Position numbers and translations under genes: made by a program. DNA of 64,000 nucleotides, taken from NCBI RefSeq assembly GCF_018326285.1, contig NZ_AP023362.1, forward strand, positions 2,728,001-2,792,000, written 5' to 3'. This document shows positions 60,894 through 64,000 of the stretch, in pieces. Every line of letters starts with the position of its first letter. The stretch's first letter is position 1. The notes beneath the pieces were generated by a model. It was not told where the DNA came from. It saw only the letters and a list, made by a program, of their open reading frames with translations, and did not search any database. Source of the stretch: Mycolicibacterium sp. TY81 (GTDB lineage: Bacteria; Actinomycetota; Actinomycetes; Mycobacteriales; Mycobacteriaceae).

Positions 60894-62604
60894 CCACGAA
60901 TTCTCGGTCTGGGCGCCCACACCCGACAACGTGACTCTCGACGCCGACGGGGCCCGCTACCCCATGACCCGCTCCGACGACGGGTGGTGGCGCGTCACCG
61001 TCGACGTGCCGGCCGACGCCCGCTACGGCTTCGTCGTCGACGACTCCGAACCGCTGCCCGACCCCCGCTCGCCGCGGCAACCTGATGGCGTACACGGACT
61101 TTCACAGCTGTGGACGCCCGCGCCGCCGGCCCCCTGGCCCGGCCGCACCATCGACGGCACGGTGATCTACGAACTGCACGTCGGCACGTTCACCCCGGCC
61201 GGCACGTTCGACGCCGCCATTGAACGGCTGGACCACCTCGTCGGCCTCGGCGTGGACTTCGTCGAACTCATGCCGGTCAACGCCTTCAGCGGCAGTCACG
61301 GCTGGGGCTACGACGGCGTGCTGTGGTACGCCGTGCACGAACCCTATGGCGGCCCTTCGGGTCTCGTGCGCTTCGTCGACGCCTGCCACCAGCGGGGCCT
61401 GGGCGTGCTGCTCGACGCGGTGTTCAATCACCTCGGCCCATCGGGGAATTACCTACCCAAGTTCGGGCCGTACCTGACCGTGGGCCGGACGCCGTGGGGC
61501 GAGGCGATCAACATCGCCGCCGCCGACTCCGATCCGGTGCGCCGGTACATCATCGACTGCGCCCTGCGCTGGATGCGGGACTTCGGCATCGACGGCCTGC
61601 GGCTGGATGCGGTACACGCGCTGGTCGACACCACAGCCGTTCACCTGCTGGAAGAGCTGGCCGCCGAAACCGATGCGCTGGCAACCGAACTCGGCCGCCC
61701 ACTGGCACTGATCGCCGAAAGCGACCTCAACGACCCGCGGCTGATCACCCCGCGGGACCAGGGCGGCTACGGACTCGCCGCCCAGTGGGACGACGACATC
61801 CACCACGCCATCCACACCGCGGTGTCCGGAGAACGACAGGGCTACTACGCCGATTTCGGGTCGATGCAGACGCTCGCCACCACCCTGGCCCGCGGCTTCT
61901 TCCACGCCGGCACCTACTCGTCGTTCCGCCGCCGGCGCCACGGCCGGGCGCTGGACACCACGAGCATTCCGGCCACCCGGCTGCTGGCCTACACCTGCAC
62001 GCACGACCAGGTGGGCAACCGGGCGATCGGTGACCGCCCGTCGCAGAACCTCGACTTCGGGCAGCTGGCGATCAAGGCCGCGCTGGTCCTCGGATCGCCC
62101 TATACGGCAATGCTTTTCATGGGCGAGGAGTGGGGCGCGTCGACACCGTTCCAGTTCTTCAGTTCACATCCCGAACCCGAACTCGCGCGCGCGACGGCCG
62201 AGGGCCGCAAGGCCGAGTTCGCCGATCACGGCTGGGCCGCCGACGACATCCCCGATCCGCAGGATCCGGCGACGTTTCAGCGTTCCAAACTCGACTGGGA
62301 CGAGGTCGGCACCGGCGAGCACGCCCGCCTGCTGCAGCTCTACCGCGACCTGATCACGTTGCGGCGCACCGAACCCGACTTCGCCGACCCGTGGCTGGAC
62401 CACCTGCGCGTCGAGTTCGACGAGGCCGACCGCTGGATCGTGATGCATCGTGGTGCGTTCGCCGTGGCGTGCAACCTCGGCGAACAGCCCGTTGCCGTAC
62501 CCGTCACCGGTGAGTCGGTCCTGTCCTCGGCCGAGCCTCAGATCGGGACAACCGCCACGACACTGCCCGGCCACAGCTTCGCGGTCCTCCGTCGACGCCC
62601 CTAG
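60886..62604 (+). CDS. treZ: Maltooligosyl trehalose trehalohydrolase
   Basis: 572 aa from GTG 60886 (GGAGA 8 bases upstream, within treY). It releases trehalose from maltooligosyl trehalose. Motifs ELHVGTFTPAGTF, DAVFNHLG, GLRLDAVHAL, IAESDLND and CTHDQVGNRA. Its stop overlaps the convergent ilvA stop (CTAG). Confidence 0.95.
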   Translation: MADHEFSVWAPTPDNVTLDADGARYPMTRSDDGWWRVTVDVPADARYGFVVDDSEPLPDPRSPRQPDGVHGLSQLWTPAPPAPWPGRTIDGTVIYELHVGTFTPAGTFDAAIERLDHLVGLGVDFVELMPVNAFSGSHGWGYDGVLWYAVHEPYGGPSGLVRFVDACHQRGLGVLLDAVFNHLGPSGNYLPKFGPYLTVGRTPWGEAINIAAADSDPVRRYIIDCALRWMRDFGIDGLRLDAVHALVDTTAVHLLEELAAETDALATELGRPLALIAESDLNDPRLITPRDQGGYGLAAQWDDDIHHAIHTAVSGERQGYYADFGSMQTLATTLARGFFHAGTYSSFRRRRHGRALDTTSIPATRLLAYTCTHDQVGNRAIGDRPSQNLDFGQLAIKAALVLGSPYTAMLFMGEEWGASTPFQFFSSHPEPELARATAEGRKAEFADHGWAADDIPDPQDPATFQRSKLDWDEVGTGEHARLLQLYRDLITLRRTEPDFADPWLDHLRVEFDEADRWIVMHRGAFAVACNLGEQPVAVPVTGESVLSSAEPQIGTTATTLPGHSFAVLRRRP

Positions 62605-63884
62605 GTCAGGTAACGGTACGCCGGTGACCCCGGCTCCAACGGCTCCACGTGGATGCCCGAATTGTGCATCCGCTCGAGCAGTCCGTCGAAGTTGGCGGCC
62701 GACCCGAGTTCGATGCCGACGAGCGCCGCGCCGGTCTCCCGGTTGTTGCGCTTGACGTATTCGAACAGGGTGATGTCGTCGTTGGGCCCGAGCACCTCGT
62801 CCAGGAACCGCCGCAGCGCGCCGGGCTCCTGCGGGAAGTCCACCAGGAAGTAATGCTTGAGACCCAGGTGCACCAGTGACCGCTCGAGCACCTCGCCGTA
62901 GCGCGAGACGTCGTTGTTGCCACCGGAGATCAGGCACACGACCGTCGAGCCGGCCTCGACACCGTTCTCCATCAACGCCGCCACGGACAGCGCGCCCGCG
63001 GGCTCGGCGATGATGCCCTCGTTCTGGTACAGGTCGAGCATCGCGGTGCACACCGCGCCTTCGTCGACGGTCGTCACCGACACCATGTCGCCGGCCGCGG
63101 CGAGCGCCGCGTAGGTCAGCTCCCCGGCCCGCGCCACCGCCGCGCCGTCGACGAACTGGTCGACGTGCTCCAGCGTGACCGGCTCGCCCTTGGCCAGCGC
63201 CGCGATCATCGACGCCGCACCGGCGGGCTCGGCGCCGAGCACGGCGGTCGCCTTGGTGTGCGCGGTCAGGTAGGTGGTGATGCCGCTGATGCAGCCGCCG
63301 CCGCCGACCGGCACGATCACCAGGTCGGGCTCGCCGTCCAGCTGCTCGAGGATCTCGACGGCGATGGTGCCCTGCCCGGCCATGGTGCGCAGGTCGTCGT
63401 ACGGCGGGACCAGCGTGGCCCCCGTCCGGGCGACGTCCTCGAGCGCGGCCTCGGCGGCCAGGTCGTAGGTGGCGCCGCCGACGATCAGCTCGATGAAGTC
63501 ACCGCCGTGGTAGCGGATGCGGTCCCGCTTCTGTTTGGGGGTCTTGGCCGGGACGTAGACGCGGCCGTGCACACCCATCGAGCGGCAGGCCAGCGCGAAA
63601 CCCTGGGCGTGGTTGCCCGCCGACGAGCACACCACGCCGGCGGCCTTCTCCTCGTCGGAGAGCTGCATCAGCAGGTTGTAGGCACCCCGCAGTTTGTACG
63701 AGCGCACCGCCTGCAGGTCCTCACGCTTGAGGTACACCTGGGCGCCGGTCAGCGCCGACAGCCGATCGCTGTACTGCAGCGGGGTGCGGGTGACCACCGA
63801 GGAAATTCGCCGGGCAGCCGCATCGATGTCGGCCGCGGCAAGCGGCGACGTCCTGTGGGTTCCCTGGCTCAGCTCGGCAGACAC
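62601..63884 (-). CDS. ilvA: Threonine dehydratase (biosynthetic)
   Basis: 427 aa. PLP enzyme making 2-oxobutyrate for isoleucine. PLP lysine K64 in RSYKLRGAYN, CSSAGNHAQGFA, PVGGGGCISGI. Only a single ACT-like regulatory segment follows (from about 335), shorter than E. coli IlvA, as usual in actinobacteria. GTG start at 63884 without a ribosome site. Confidence 0.95.
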   Translation of the reverse strand: MSAELSQGTHRTSPLAAADIDAAARRISSVVTRTPLQYSDRLSALTGAQVYLKREDLQAVRSYKLRGAYNLLMQLSDEEKAAGVVCSSAGNHAQGFALACRSMGVHGRVYVPAKTPKQKRDRIRYHGGDFIELIVGGATYDLAAEAALEDVARTGATLVPPYDDLRTMAGQGTIAVEILEQLDGEPDLVIVPVGGGGCISGITTYLTAHTKATAVLGAEPAGAASMIAALAKGEPVTLEHVDQFVDGAAVARAGELTYAALAAAGDMVSVTTVDEGAVCTAMLDLYQNEGIIAEPAGALSVAALMENGVEAGSTVVCLISGGNNDVSRYGEVLERSLVHLGLKHYFLVDFPQEPGALRRFLDEVLGPNDDITLFEYVKRNNRETGAALVGIELGSAANFDGLLERMHNSGIHVEPLEPGSPAYRYLT

Positions 63885-63920
63885 CGTCTAATGGTGTCAT
63901 CTCGGTGCAAAACTGAGCGC

Positions 63921-64000
63921 ATGGACCCCACTCCAGAACCCTTGCCGCCGGCGGTCAGGACATTCGTCGAGCGCACCCACCGCCTGACGAGCAGCGCGGA
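63921..64000 (+). CDS. Start of an unidentified gene (3' end outside window)
   Basis: ATG at 63921 opens a frame of 26 visible codons (MDPTPEPLPPAVRTFVERTH...) that runs off the window. It is divergent from ilvA with 36 bases between them. Codon use is normal for the region, but too little is present to assign a family. Confidence 0.45.
   Translation, partial: MDPTPEPLPPAVRTFVERTHRLTSSA

Overview
The window is GC-rich (roughly two-thirds G+C by eye), almost fully coding, and reads as a chromosomal segment of a fast-growing mycobacterium (Mycolicibacterium-like). The order cydABDC, tesB, pykA, DUF2752 gene, lgt, trpABCE, bcpB, hisDCBHA-impA-FI, DUF385 gene, nadABC, nrtR, lipase, DUF2567 gene, bsaP, bioB, bioADF, acyltransferase, treXYZ, ilvA matches, from recalled gene order, the M. 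tuberculosis Rv1558-Rv1624c region read in reverse. No rRNA, tRNA, CRISPR array, insertion sequence or prophage was seen.

Layout. 1-6749 (+): end of an HdeD-type membrane gene, cytochrome bd oxidase (cydAB), its ABC exporter (cydDC) and a small membrane protein. 6777-10392 (-): tesB, pykA, a DUF2752 gene and a TetR gene. 10716-17663 (-): lgt with a very long acidic tail, then trpA, trpB, trpC, a Trp-associated membrane gene and trpE as an overlapping operon (no trpD or trpF here; PriA/HisA in the his operon is expected to supply TrpF). 17696-18151 (+): a peroxiredoxin.

18138-33614 is an accessory block at the place where recalled M. tuberculosis order has only chaA. It holds a leuA gene behind a leucine leader peptide and attenuator; a divergent GntR regulator with an ABC ATPase; a Rieske oxygenase / WS-DGAT-like / LLM oxidoreductase operon behind a sequence matching the KstR box, in which the LLM gene carries one in-frame stop; and a guanidine/urea-type nitrogen locus (APC permease, two DUF1989 proteins, a stand-alone carboxyltransferase half of urea/guanidine carboxylase, allophanate hydrolase, SDR) with a divergent TetR regulator. 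The biotin-carboxylase half of the carboxylase is not present.

33611-39936 (-) is the tightly overlapping his operon. 40448-44486 (-) carries a single-pass membrane protein and nadCBA. NAD synthesis is controlled by the Nudix repressor NrtR: its inverted repeat lies at nadA and at nrtR. A glycosyltransferase gene sits between them, flanked by two copies of the nrtR promoter and start region, so a 22-codon nrtR remnant remains beside nadA.

46486-54221 holds a lipase, then biotin synthesis (bioB with bsaP; bioA, bioF, bioD) with BioQ-type operators at bioB/bioQ and at bioF. A 125-bp intergenic segment downstream of bioQ has nested inverted repeats that could fold into a pseudoknotted RNA and matches no class I recognise. 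54334-62604 (+) is an acyltransferase-3/SGNH gene followed by the treXYZ trehalose operon, and ilvA (-) closes the window with a divergent partial gene. Several genes (nrtR, bioQ, pykA, bcpB, leader of leuA) have a TANNNT -10 element a few bases before the start codon, as expected for mycobacterial leaderless transcripts.
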